From: an uncultured Bacteroidales bacterium
Lineage (GTDB): Bacteria > Bacteroidota > Bacteroidia > Bacteroidales > UBA932
Length of the DNA: 32,881 nucleotides
Direction: 5' to 3'
NCBI GenBank assembly: GCA_905235445.1
Contig: CAJOLJ010000023.1
Coordinates: 1-32,881, forward strand
Shown: positions 7,719 to 17,783 of the stretch, in pieces
Position numbering within the stretch: position 1 is the stretch's first letter
How the letters are laid out: every line of letters begins with the position of its first letter
Program-made: the position numbers and the translations under genes
The notes under the pieces: model-generated
Told to the model about the DNA's origin: nothing
What the model saw: the letters and a program-made list of their open reading frames with translations, nothing else
The model's database searches: none

Positions 7719-8684
7719 ATGACAAGGCATCTTTACTCATTCCATTCAGTTCTTCGCCCAGCCATACTTCTTCTGCTGCTCACCCTCCCCTGCACCATTC
7801 TCAGGTCCCAGGAGAATGTGGACCCATACAAAGCGGGAAGCCCTGCCGACTCCCTGACCCTTGTCCAGGCAGACTGGCACTGGGTTGATCTCGGAGGCGG
7901 GGCCCAGGCAGGATGGGCCAGCGTGGAGATGTTCTCCTCCGTCCAGAACATCGCCATCATACGCTATCCCATGCGAAGGTTCCACACCGAACTGCTTGAA
8001 GAGGACGGAAAGAATGCGAAGGCCACTTCAGAGACCGCAATGGCCCATGGAGCGGCCATGGCCATAAACGGAAGCTACTTCAATATGAGGGAGCTCACTC
8101 CCACTACATTCGTGAAGGACGAGGGCAAAGTCCTAAGCGAGAGCAGTTCCTCCGAGAATTTCAGGTTGAATGCCCTTCTCCTGATGAGGGGAAAGAGAAA
8201 ATCCAAAGTGAAGATAGTGGGGAGCACACCAAGTGAGGACCTCACCCTGTCCAGGAGGTCCAGGGAGGCTCTTTCCTCCGGTCCCATCCTCATGCTTGGA
8301 GGAAACACCATCATAGATGAGTCCGACAAATCCAATTTCTACATCGGCAGGCATCCCCGTTCAGCCGTGGGTTACACCCTGAAGGGCCACTCCCCCTCCG
8401 GCACCCTTTCTTACGGGGAAAGCAAGGCACCCTCCGGGAAAATCGTTTATCTCATCGTCATAGACGGCCGCTTCCCCGCCCAGGCCGACGGGGCCACCAT
8501 TCCCGAGACCGCTTTCATCTGCAAGGTCCTCGGCCTGCATGACGCAATGAACCTTGACGGCGGAGGATCCTCCACCCTCTGGGACAAGGACTACGGGGTG
8601 CTGAATCACCCTTATGACAACCACCGGTTCGACCACTCCGGGGAGAGGAAGGTTCCGAACGTCATCGCGGTATACCCAAGATAG
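7719..8684 (+). CDS. Secreted phosphodiester glycosidase (NAGPA domain, DUF2233)
   Basis: The 321-residue protein has a signal peptide (LRPAILLLLLTLPCTILRSQ, residues 12-31) and then a NAGPA domain: the INGSYF strand (116-121), RHPRSAVGYT (211-220), KIVYLIVIDGR (241-251) and the catalytic LDGGGSSTLW (279-288). The family includes the animal uncovering enzyme that removes GlcNAc from a GlcNAc-phospho-mannose diester, and bacterial proteins often annotated as exopolysaccharide biosynthesis. The predicted job is hydrolysis of a sugar-phosphate diester in the periplasm or on the surface. It is the last gene of the 4926 operon, 20 bases after the PARG gene. A Stealth gene, whose animal relative makes the substrate of NAGPA, lies 5 kb away on the other strand. 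Confidence 0.9.
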   Translation: MTRHLYSFHSVLRPAILLLLLTLPCTILRSQENVDPYKAGSPADSLTLVQADWHWVDLGGGAQAGWASVEMFSSVQNIAIIRYPMRRFHTELLEEDGKNAKATSETAMAHGAAMAINGSYFNMRELTPTTFVKDEGKVLSESSSSENFRLNALLLMRGKRKSKVKIVGSTPSEDLTLSRRSREALSSGPILMLGGNTIIDESDKSNFYIGRHPRSAVGYTLKGHSPSGTLSYGESKAPSGKIVYLIVIDGRFPAQADGATIPETAFICKVLGLHDAMNLDGGGSSTLWDKDYGVLNHPYDNHRFDHSGERKVPNVIAVYPR

Positions 8685-8697
8685 GACGAAGACGGAA

Positions 8698-8728
8698 TTT
8701 GATTATTAAGCGCTGAAAAGTATCTTTG
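8698..8728 (+). promoter_or_regulatory. Strong Bacteroidota promoter (TTTG-N19-TATCTTTG)
   Basis: TTTG at 8698-8701 and TATCTTTG at 8721-8728 are exactly 19 bases apart, matching both halves of the Bacteroidota housekeeping consensus. It lies 22 bases upstream of the DUF2207 start codon and 14 bases after the stop of the NAGPA gene. This is the best promoter in the window. Confidence 0.75.
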
Positions 8729-8750
8729 CAGAAACTTCTACTCTTACGCC

Positions 8751-11162
8751 ATGAAAAGAACTATTATTTCCGCGGTCATCGGGTTTTTCCTGCTCTTTGC
8801 CGCCACGGCTCCTCGGTCATTCGCCCAGCCGTTCGAGAGCCTGGACATACGGGTGGAGCTGAACAATGACGGTTCCGCCCGGGTCACCCAGATATGGGAC
8901 GTAACAGGACAGACCGGGACCGAATGGTACATCCCCATCGAGAATCTCGGCGATATGACGGTAAGGGATTTCTCGGTCGTCGACGAGAACGGCGTCCCCT
9001 ACACAAACGAGGGAGAATGGGACGTGGACCGAAGCATTGACGAGAAAAGGGGACGGTGCGGCATCAACCGGACTGCTAGCGGCATCGAGCTTTGCTGGGG
9101 CAAGGGTTCCTACGGACACCATGTCTATGAAGTATCCTACACCCTGACGGGACTGGTCCAGGCCTACCGTGACTTCGATGCCTTCAATTTCATGTTCGTC
9201 AATCCCGAAATGAGCCCCTCTCCCGAAAAAGTGACTCTCACTTTCCACAACAATACGGGTTCAGGGAAGTGGACAAGCGAAGAGGTGAGGGTCTGGGCAT
9301 TCGGCTTTTTCGGGGAAATAAACGTCCAGGACGACGGAACGATTCTCACGACCACCGACGGGCGTCTCGGTTACCACGAGGATGTCATTGTCATGGCCCG
9401 CTTCGACAAGGGAATCTTCTCTCCCACCCTCAGCCATGACCTTCCCTTCGACGACATGTTCCAGAAGGCAATGGAGGGAAGCGACTACGGAAAGCCTTAT
9501 TCCGTGGTGGACAGCCTGCTCGTGTACACTTTCCTCAATGAGGACGGTAGCGCCGAGATAACCGAACAGTGGAACTGCGATGCCAATGTCGGCATCTGGT
9601 TCATCCGTCGCAACACCCTCCGCAAGGAAAAAATCTCCTGGAGCGACTGGAAAGTGTACGTGGACGGAAAAGAGTGCGCTTTCATACCGAGAAAGGAGTG
9701 GGACAGTGAACAGCCGCAATTTGACAGGGCCGGGAAGTTCACCATGGAGGACAGGGGCAGGAAGGCCTACGAAATCCGTTGGTTCTCCCCCAGCGTGGAC
9801 AAACATACCTTCACGATTAAATACCACGTGGATGACATAATGAAGGGGTACAAGGACTGTGACCTGCTTTATCATCAGTTCTTCAACGCCAACAGGAAAG
9901 GCGGTGCCCACATCAACAAGGTCGAGGTGCTGGTATTCAATGATAAGATCACCGAGGAGAACACTTCCATCGTCGCAGGAGGAGAGAATATCGATGTCCG
10001 ACAAGCCGTAGTGGACGGGCTCGCCTATATCGAAGCGGATGGATTCAAATGGGACGAAGATTTCCTGAAAGTGGCACTGCGTTTTGACAAGGACGTATTC
10101 TCCCCGAAGGTCTCAGTCAATAAAGAGTACGACACCTTCATGGCGCACGCCATGAAGAATGAAGGAGCTTACCAGGGCTATGGTTGGGGTGACTTCCTGA
10201 TAATGGTGATTCTGAAAATAGCGGGACTCCTGCTTGTCCTTATATTATTCAGGAGAAGAATCATAAAGGCTCTCGGCCTCAATAAGAGAGCATCGTTCTA
10301 CGGGAGTACTTTCATTAAAGGATGGTATAGGGACGCCCCGTACGACGGGGACCTTGCCTTGGCCTACAATTTCCTGACGAAGGGGCTCAGGTACCCGGAT
10401 GACAAATACTCTATAAAGAACCTCATCAGCGCCTACTTCCTCAAATGGGTCCAGGACGGTGTCATTCAGTATTCCCCCGGGGCCGACTCCAAGAAACCAA
10501 GTCTCGTACTGAAAACGGACAAGCTGCCCGACGGGACAAGAGCCAATGAGCTCAAGCTGTTCAATATGGTGGTTGCGGCAGCCGGTACCGACAGGATTCT
10601 CGACCCTCTGGAGTTCAAGAAGTATAACACCTCCCATCCCTCCAAAGGGTGGGAATGGAATAGTGATGTGACGAAAATCGGTAGGAAATATCTCAACGAC
10701 AACAATCTCATCAAGAAAAATAGAGGCGACCAGTACCTAACCCCGGAGGGACAAGCCCAGGCACGCCAAATCTACGAAGTCAAGAACTACCTGACGGACT
10801 TCACGCTGATTTCAGAGAGGGATGTCCGGGATGCCAAGCTCTGGAAACAGTACATGGTCTACGGGGCCCTGCTGGGAATAACGGACAAGGTGGCCAACGC
10901 TTTCAGCAAGCTCCTGCCCGGTGAATTCGAGCAGTACATCAGGACCATGAACATGTCCTCGACAAATGACTTCTCCAGAATGCTCTCATCCACGTCCCTG
11001 CTTTCCACCAGCCTGAATCCGATCTCGTACCTTTCCAGCGGTTCCTCATACAGCGGTTCTTCATCCAGCGGCCGAGGAGGGTACAGCGGTGGAGGCGGCA
11101 GGTCCTCCTACGGAGGCGGAGGCGGGCACTCCGGCGGAGGAAGAGGAGGCGGAAGCAGATAG
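8751..11162 (+). CDS. DUF2207 membrane protein with duplicated extracytoplasmic domain and glycine-rich tail
   Basis: The protein has 803 residues, with a signal peptide (residues 1-25, ending SFAQ). Two related ectodomains follow, at about 26-240 and 250-470. Matching pieces are LNNDGSARVTQIWDV and LNEDGSAEITEQWNC, and ARFDKGIFSP and LRFDKDVFSP. A strong transmembrane helix (about 478-500, FLIMVILKIAGLLLVLILF) leads to a basic cytosolic region (YGSTFIKGWYRDAPYDGDLALAYNFL), then a Ser/Gly-rich C-terminus ending in repeated GGGG. A cytosolic region and a glycine-rich tail are typical of DUF2207; two ectodomains are not what I expect of the family. DUF2207 function is unknown. The gene has its own promoter and ends at a terminator shared with the facing gene. 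Confidence 0.85.
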   Translation: MKRTIISAVIGFFLLFAATAPRSFAQPFESLDIRVELNNDGSARVTQIWDVTGQTGTEWYIPIENLGDMTVRDFSVVDENGVPYTNEGEWDVDRSIDEKRGRCGINRTASGIELCWGKGSYGHHVYEVSYTLTGLVQAYRDFDAFNFMFVNPEMSPSPEKVTLTFHNNTGSGKWTSEEVRVWAFGFFGEINVQDDGTILTTTDGRLGYHEDVIVMARFDKGIFSPTLSHDLPFDDMFQKAMEGSDYGKPYSVVDSLLVYTFLNEDGSAEITEQWNCDANVGIWFIRRNTLRKEKISWSDWKVYVDGKECAFIPRKEWDSEQPQFDRAGKFTMEDRGRKAYEIRWFSPSVDKHTFTIKYHVDDIMKGYKDCDLLYHQFFNANRKGGAHINKVEVLVFNDKITEENTSIVAGGENIDVRQAVVDGLAYIEADGFKWDEDFLKVALRFDKDVFSPKVSVNKEYDTFMAHAMKNEGAYQGYGWGDFLIMVILKIAGLLLVLILFRRRIIKALGLNKRASFYGSTFIKGWYRDAPYDGDLALAYNFLTKGLRYPDDKYSIKNLISAYFLKWVQDGVIQYSPGADSKKPSLVLKTDKLPDGTRANELKLFNMVVAAAGTDRILDPLEFKKYNTSHPSKGWEWNSDVTKIGRKYLNDNNLIKKNRGDQYLTPEGQAQARQIYEVKNYLTDFTLISERDVRDAKLWKQYMVYGALLGITDKVANAFSKLLPGEFEQYIRTMNMSSTNDFSRMLSSTSLLSTSLNPISYLSSGSSYSGSSSSGRGGYSGGGGRSSYGGGGGHSGGGRGGGSR

Positions 11163-11175
11163 TGCTCCATGAAAG

Positions 11176-11202
11176 GGGCCGGGAGGGAAATCCTTCCGGC
11201 CC
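11176..11202. terminator. Bidirectional terminator between facing genes
   Basis: A GC-rich hairpin pairs GGGCCGG (11176-11182) with CCGGCCC (11196-11202), extended by inner AGG/CCT pairs. It lies between the stop codons of the DUF2207 gene (plus) and the dehydrogenase gene (minus). Short T-rich runs follow on both sides (ACTTGTTT and CCTTTC). These are weak, so termination efficiency is uncertain. Confidence 0.5.
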
Positions 11203-11226
11203 ACTTGTTTCACTTCGGGAAAAGAC

Positions 11227-12069
11227 TCATTTCAGTTTGGAGGCCATTTTCCTGACCTTGTCGTGTCCCAGCATCCTCACCAGCGAGTCCCACCACTTCG
11301 CAGGCAGGATGGCATGGAAAAAGAGCATGGCATGGGCTCCGGTTCCGGGCCTGTAGCGCACCCTGGGATGACGGCTGTTGACAGCTCGGGATATGGCCTT
11401 GGATACCACACTCGGAGAGGATATCAGATTCACGCCATAGAGCTTTTTCATGGCAAAGGCCTCATTCAGTGCAGGCTTCTCATAGGCAGTGCCCTTTGAG
11501 GACTCCTCCAGATGATCGGCGGCAATGGCGCCCCAGCCGGTCTTGATGGACCCCGGTTCAATCAGGACAACGTCTATCCCGAAAGGCTTGACTTCCGCCC
11601 TGAGGGCATCGCTGAAAGCTTCCACGGCGAACTTCGACACATTATACCACCCTCCGAAATAGAGCGTTATTTTACCTGCGACGGAGGAAATGTTCACAAT
11701 TCTTCCGCCCCCCTGTTCCCTCATGACGGGAAGGACCATCTTGGTGAGGCGGGCAAGCCCGAAGACATTCACCTCAAGCTGGTTCCTCGCGTCCTCCAGG
11801 GGGACTGTCTCTATCGCCCCGAAATACCCGTACCCCGCATTATTGACAAGGACGTCTATTCTCCCCTCCTCCTTCATCACAAAATCCACGCACTCCCTCG
11901 TACTTTCCTCGTCCGTAATGTCAAGTTTCACGGGGACCACACCCGGGACTTCCTCAATTAGGTTCACCCTTCTTGCGGCACCGTATACTTTATGTCCCTG
12001 GGAAGCGAGCAGGGCTGCCGTTTCCTTGCCGATACCGGAGGAAGCCCCGGTAATGAGAACAACTGCCAT
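11227..12069 (-). CDS. Short-chain dehydrogenase/reductase
   Basis: The 280-residue protein is a classical SDR. It has the nucleotide-binding motif TGASSGIG at 7-14, NNAG at 76-79, and the catalytic set S129, Y142 and K146 (YNVSK), with the Ser to Tyr spacing expected for the family. The PGSIKTGW segment after the active site is also typical. It would oxidise or reduce a small alcohol or ketone with NAD(P)H in the cytosol; the substrate cannot be read. It is the last gene of a four-gene minus-strand run, 32 bases after the DUF418 gene, and ends at a shared hairpin with the facing DUF2207 gene. Confidence 0.9.
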   Translation of the reverse strand: MAVVLITGASSGIGKETAALLASQGHKVYGAARRVNLIEEVPGVVPVKLDITDEESTRECVDFVMKEEGRIDVLVNNAGYGYFGAIETVPLEDARNQLEVNVFGLARLTKMVLPVMREQGGGRIVNISSVAGKITLYFGGWYNVSKFAVEAFSDALRAEVKPFGIDVVLIEPGSIKTGWGAIAADHLEESSKGTAYEKPALNEAFAMKKLYGVNLISSPSVVSKAISRAVNSRHPRVRYRPGTGAHAMLFFHAILPAKWWDSLVRMLGHDKVRKMASKLK

Positions 12070-12101
12070 AGTTTAAGAATTAAAGTTCAATTTATTTATT
12101 T

Positions 12102-13256
12102 TCAATGTTTACCGCCAAAAGCGAAGGTTGCCCTCGACCATAATTCCTCAAGAGGTCCCCTGCGGTGGGTCCTGGCCCAGGCACGGCAGAAGAAATACAG
12201 GAGGACAAGGAACCCAAGGGACATCAGGAAGCTTACCGTATGGCCGCAGTACCTGTACAGTCCGAGTCCCCAGTTGTAGAAGAGGAACCCTCCCACGATG
12301 GACTGGAGGATATAGTCCGTCAGGCTCATTTTCCCGATGAAGGAAAGCTGGTTTATTGCTCTGCTCAGTCCTGTCCTATAGTAAAGGAGCACTATCCCTG
12401 AAACGTAGAATGACATCATGGCGAAGTTGCGCCACATATTGAACATCACATCCAGTCCCTTCTTGACGGCAGGGGCATCCACCTTCCCGGGGAGGATCTT
12501 CCACAGGGGGAAGAACACTGCGAATGCTATCACCGACCCTATGAGGGCCTTCTTCCAGAATTTCATGTTCTGCCCCTCGTCAAGGAACAGGCGCCGCCTT
12601 CCAAGGTACATCCCCAGGATGAAGAGCATCAGCGTCTGCGTGAGACGGCCATTCTCGAGGGCCCATCCGAAATTGATCTGAAGGCCGAGGGAGAGATTCT
12701 CCCTCGCAACGTCAATGAAAGAGCCATTGGCACAAGCCTCATAGAGCCTTCCCCAGAGGGGTCCGAGGCCTACGTCCATGCTCGGGGTGGCAGGATTGAT
12801 TAGGCCAAGGATGATGTACACTATCTCTATGGGCTGGAGGAAGAGGAGTACGGCAAGGGTGAGAAGAAGTTTGTCGGGAGCCTTCACCAGCGGAATGAGC
12901 AGCAGCCCTATGACAGCATAGGTGCACAGTATGTCCCCGTTGTAGAACACAAGGTCGAGCATTCCCCACAGGAACAGAAGCAGCATTCTCCAGGCGAACC
13001 GTCCCCTGAAATCCCGTCCCTGCTTCTCCTGGTTGTGGTGCTGGATGTAACAGCTGAGCCCGAAAAGCAGGGAGAATATCGCATACATCTTGCTGGCCCC
13101 CAGAAAGAATACCGTATCCCACAGCCACTGGTCAAAGGGAGTGGGGTCCGGGAAGGCATAGAAGTTCATATGCTCCAGGAAATGTATCATGATTATTCCG
13201 CAAACTGCGAATCCACGGAGGGCATCGACCACGTCGATTCTCTTTGGTTTGTCCAT
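12102..13256 (-). CDS. DUF418 / YeiB-family multi-pass membrane protein
   Basis: The protein has 384 residues from the ATG at 13256, giving MDKPKRIDVVDALRG. Family members begin shortly before the arginine-aspartate DALRG motif, so this start is preferred to an in-frame ATG 17 codons upstream that would overlap the preceding gene by 14 bases. About eight to ten hydrophobic helices follow, including AIFSLLFGLSCYIQ (the FSLLFG loop of the family). The C-terminus carries the family's last motif, HRRGPLEELWSRATF. DUF418 proteins are related to membrane acyltransferases and some are thought to modify envelope glycans or lipids, but substrates are mostly unknown. It sits third in the GNAT-small protein-DUF418-SDR run. 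Confidence 0.85.
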   Translation of the reverse strand: MDKPKRIDVVDALRGFAVCGIIMIHFLEHMNFYAFPDPTPFDQWLWDTVFFLGASKMYAIFSLLFGLSCYIQHHNQEKQGRDFRGRFAWRMLLLFLWGMLDLVFYNGDILCTYAVIGLLLIPLVKAPDKLLLTLAVLLFLQPIEIVYIILGLINPATPSMDVGLGPLWGRLYEACANGSFIDVARENLSLGLQINFGWALENGRLTQTLMLFILGMYLGRRRLFLDEGQNMKFWKKALIGSVIAFAVFFPLWKILPGKVDAPAVKKGLDVMFNMWRNFAMMSFYVSGIVLLYYRTGLSRAINQLSFIGKMSLTDYILQSIVGGFLFYNWGLGLYRYCGHTVSFLMSLGFLVLLYFFCRAWARTHRRGPLEELWSRATFAFGGKH

Positions 13257-13293
13257 GAAGGGGTGTGTTGAATTATTTGAAGATAGATTATTG

Positions 13294-13761
13294 TCACTGC
13301 CTGGCAAGCTCCTCTACCCAGGGGTTGTAGGTGGAGGGCGGGATCAGTATATCGAAAAGACGCTTCCCCTCACTGTCATCGAAGACGTTAAGATATACCA
13401 TCTGCTTTTGGTGGAGAAGTTTCATCACATCCGTTGTCCTGTAGTCATTCTGGAAAGAGGACTTCATACCCAAGGAGAGTGCAGACTGAAGTTCCCCCGA
13501 CCCCAGGACATCCGACACCGCGGAATGCATGGGAACGATGACATAGCGGTAGCGAAGGGTATCGCCCAGTATATCCACCCCCTCCAGGACCATGTCCAGG
13601 TAGGAGTAGTGGGTGGTCTGGGGGAGTTTCTTGTCGATACTCTCGACGACCTTGCGGATATCCTTCCTATCCGAAGAGTTCCTTACTGCTCCGAAAATGA
13701 CCGCACCGAGGGTCACTGCGATGAGCGCATACCAGAAAATGTTCTTTCCAGTCTTTGTCAT
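13294..13761 (-). CDS. Small membrane-anchored protein, unknown function
   Basis: The 155-residue protein has a single N-terminal membrane helix (NIFWYALIAVTLGAVIFGAV, residues 7-26) with positive charge before it (MTKTGK). The rest is a soluble domain of about 125 residues with mixed helices and strands and no cysteines or obvious catalytic residues. The soluble part should face the periplasm. It lies 31 bases downstream of the GNAT gene and 37 bases before the DUF418 start, so all are likely one transcript. I do not recognise the family. It may be an accessory to the DUF418 membrane protein, but that is guesswork from position alone. Confidence 0.75.
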   Translation of the reverse strand: MTKTGKNIFWYALIAVTLGAVIFGAVRNSSDRKDIRKVVESIDKKLPQTTHYSYLDMVLEGVDILGDTLRYRYVIVPMHSAVSDVLGSGELQSALSLGMKSSFQNDYRTTDVMKLLHQKQMVYLNVFDDSEGKRLFDILIPPSTYNPWVEELARQ

Positions 13762-13792
13762 ATGCCTTCCTGATTCAAAATATCTGTCAAAA

Positions 13793-14221
13793 TCAAAGTA
13801 CCTTCTCCATTCTCATGGTAGGGAATGTCCCTTCCATGGAGAGGGACTGTACAGTCCCATATCCGAGCTTTTCATAGAAAGGGACCTTATTGTCCCTGCT
13901 GTCGACCACACTTACCCTATATCCAAGTTCCTTGGCCCACCCCTCGGCCTCCCTTACCACAAGTGTTCCCAGTCCCCTGTGCCGGTACTCCTCAAGAACC
14001 ACCACCCTGCCTATCAGCATCCTGTCAGCGCTGATTGGATACATCCTGCAGGTTGCCACGGGAAGCACACCGTCAAGGGCGAGGATATACTTCGTAGGAG
14101 GGGCGTCATGGCTGTCGAACTCCGCCTCCAGGGATATATGGTGACGCACTGCCATCGCCCGGGTCCTTACATAATAGGCCCCGGCCACGTACGGCATGGA
14201 ATCTGTCCTGATGACTTGCAA
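13793..14221 (-). CDS. GNAT-family N-acetyltransferase, probable TTG start
   Basis: The protein has about 142 residues in the GNAT fold. It shows a conserved N-terminal YYVRTRAMAVRHHISLEAEFD segment, the acetyl-CoA binding loop (VVVLEEYRHRGLGT) and the late VSVVDSRDNKVPFYEKLGYG segment. The ATG at 14197 would leave only seven residues before YYVR. The in-frame TTG at 14221 gives the length before this motif that related proteins have, so it is preferred, though either is possible. The frame stays open upstream to 14524 but that part overlaps the xylanase gene and is not protein-like. The substrate is unknown. It is the first gene of the minus-strand run that ends at 11227. Confidence 0.82.
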   Translation of the reverse strand: MQVIRTDSMPYVAGAYYVRTRAMAVRHHISLEAEFDSHDAPPTKYILALDGVLPVATCRMYPISADRMLIGRVVVLEEYRHRGLGTLVVREAEGWAKELGYRVSVVDSRDNKVPFYEKLGYGTVQSLSMEGTFPTMRMEKVL

Positions 14222-14321
14222 GATAAGTATATGTGTAAAGAGAGTGTGTGCGTGCCTATGGACAAACTTTGTAAAGGTACGCAAGATTGAGGTAATAATA
14301 AAATCTTCCTCCCCGTGGCGG

Positions 14322-14371
14322 CACAAAGAGAACCCCGAAGGGACTGGCCTGTGTGGCCTCCTCCTTCGGGG
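14322..14371 (-). terminator. Terminator of the xylanase-esterase gene
   Basis: A perfect 9-bp stem (CCCCGAAGG at 14333-14341 with CCTTCGGGG at 14363-14371) lies 26 bases after the xylanase stop codon. On the minus strand it is followed by TTCTCTTTGTG, a fair U-tract. It isolates the xylanase transcript from the GNAT operon downstream. Confidence 0.7.
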
Positions 14372-14396
14372 AACGCAGATTGAGAGATGATTCTTT

Positions 14397-16687
<2,291 letters not shown>

Positions 16688-16817
16688 CAGCCCAACGACA
16701 GGGTATTTCACTTTTAGACCAAATCCTTTAGTTTTCCTTGCATGACATTGTGCTTATATTGTTCGCCGGGGGAAGGGGGCCTGAATGTTCACTGCAAGGG
16801 AACGGAAAAGGGAGGGG

Positions 16818-17783
16818 TCATTTCCTGACGAGGTTCCACCAGTCGTAGGTTATGGAGTACGAGAACAGGAAGTACACCAGAAGTCCCGCAGCAACGTACC
16901 AGGGCAGCAGTACGAAGAAGACAACGGCCCATATGACAAACATGAGCGGGGTCCCGAGAAGTTTCACGCTGTAGCGTGCCGTATTGGAAAAGGCAATGTC
17001 CCCAAGGCGGCGGCATATGGCCTCGGCTCCCACCCACATGGGAAGGGTGAGAAGAGCGCCCAGGAGGGCGAAGGGAGCGGTCAGCAAAGCAAGGGGAATG
17101 TTGCGCTTTCTTTGTGGCAGAGGCTCCCTGACGAGGTCCTGCATCCTTGAATGAATGGCCTCCAGAAGCACGGGACCCACTTCCTTTGCATCATCCGTAG
17201 CCTGCTGGGAAAGGAAAGCATTGACATCGAAGGGTTCCCCGAAACGCACCTTGCAGCGGGAACGAAAGTGGAGGAAGTCATCGTAGAGGATGCCTATGGG
17301 CTGGATGTAAGTCTGCCTCTGAAGAGCGGATGTAACCGCTATGTGGGAAATGCCCTTGTAAAGGGGAAGTATCGTCAGGTCCAGATGGTGCCTCCCTTCC
17401 GGGAATATGCAGAACGGGACAGAGTGGGCGAGGGAATCGTCCACTTCCAGGAACGTATCGGAGTTCCTTATGACACGCTTCATCTTGTCCCTCTGACGGA
17501 CCATCGGAAGAATCCGCAGGAACCTCAGGATCTTCTCCACAGTCGGATTGTTGAAAACATCGCCCCTGGCCCCGAATACCGTCGGGGACCTCTTCGTCCT
17601 GAGGATCACCAGGGAATCCATCACGGTGTTGGTATGGTTCGGGGAAAATATGACCGCACCGTCATGAGGGGTCCCCTCCACTTCTATCTTCCTGTAGGAG
17701 AAAAGGGTGCACAGGTCCACGTATGGGCGAAGCAGGGTATACCAGAAATTCGGTTTCCAGATGATATTCTTACCCTCAGACAT
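16818..17783 (-). CDS. PlsC-like glycerolipid acyltransferase
   Basis: The 321-residue protein has the lysophosphatidate/glycerol-phosphate acyltransferase motifs: histidine and aspartate in NHTNTVMD (H50 and D56, five residues apart as in Gpt2/Sct1-type members), then FGARGDVF and FPEGRHH (FPEG at 127-130). An N-terminal segment and two or three C-terminal hydrophobic helices (about 230-315) should hold it in the inner membrane, where it would acylate a glycerophosphate to make phospholipid precursors. Its ATG overlaps the last 8 bases of the transporter gene, so translation is probably coupled. The exact acceptor (glycerol-3-phosphate, lysophosphatidate or other) is not settled by sequence. 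Confidence 0.87.
   Translation of the reverse strand: MSEGKNIIWKPNFWYTLLRPYVDLCTLFSYRKIEVEGTPHDGAVIFSPNHTNTVMDSLVILRTKRSPTVFGARGDVFNNPTVEKILRFLRILPMVRQRDKMKRVIRNSDTFLEVDDSLAHSVPFCIFPEGRHHLDLTILPLYKGISHIAVTSALQRQTYIQPIGILYDDFLHFRSRCKVRFGEPFDVNAFLSQQATDDAKEVGPVLLEAIHSRMQDLVREPLPQRKRNIPLALLTAPFALLGALLTLPMWVGAEAICRRLGDIAFSNTARYSVKLLGTPLMFVIWAVVFFVLLPWYVAAGLLVYFLFSYSITYDWWNLVRK

Noticed and set aside
11035..11160. Short serine/glycine-coding repeats that could pass for a tandem DNA repeat
   Set aside because: They encode the Ser/Gly-rich tail expected at the end of DUF2207 proteins and are best seen as protein composition.
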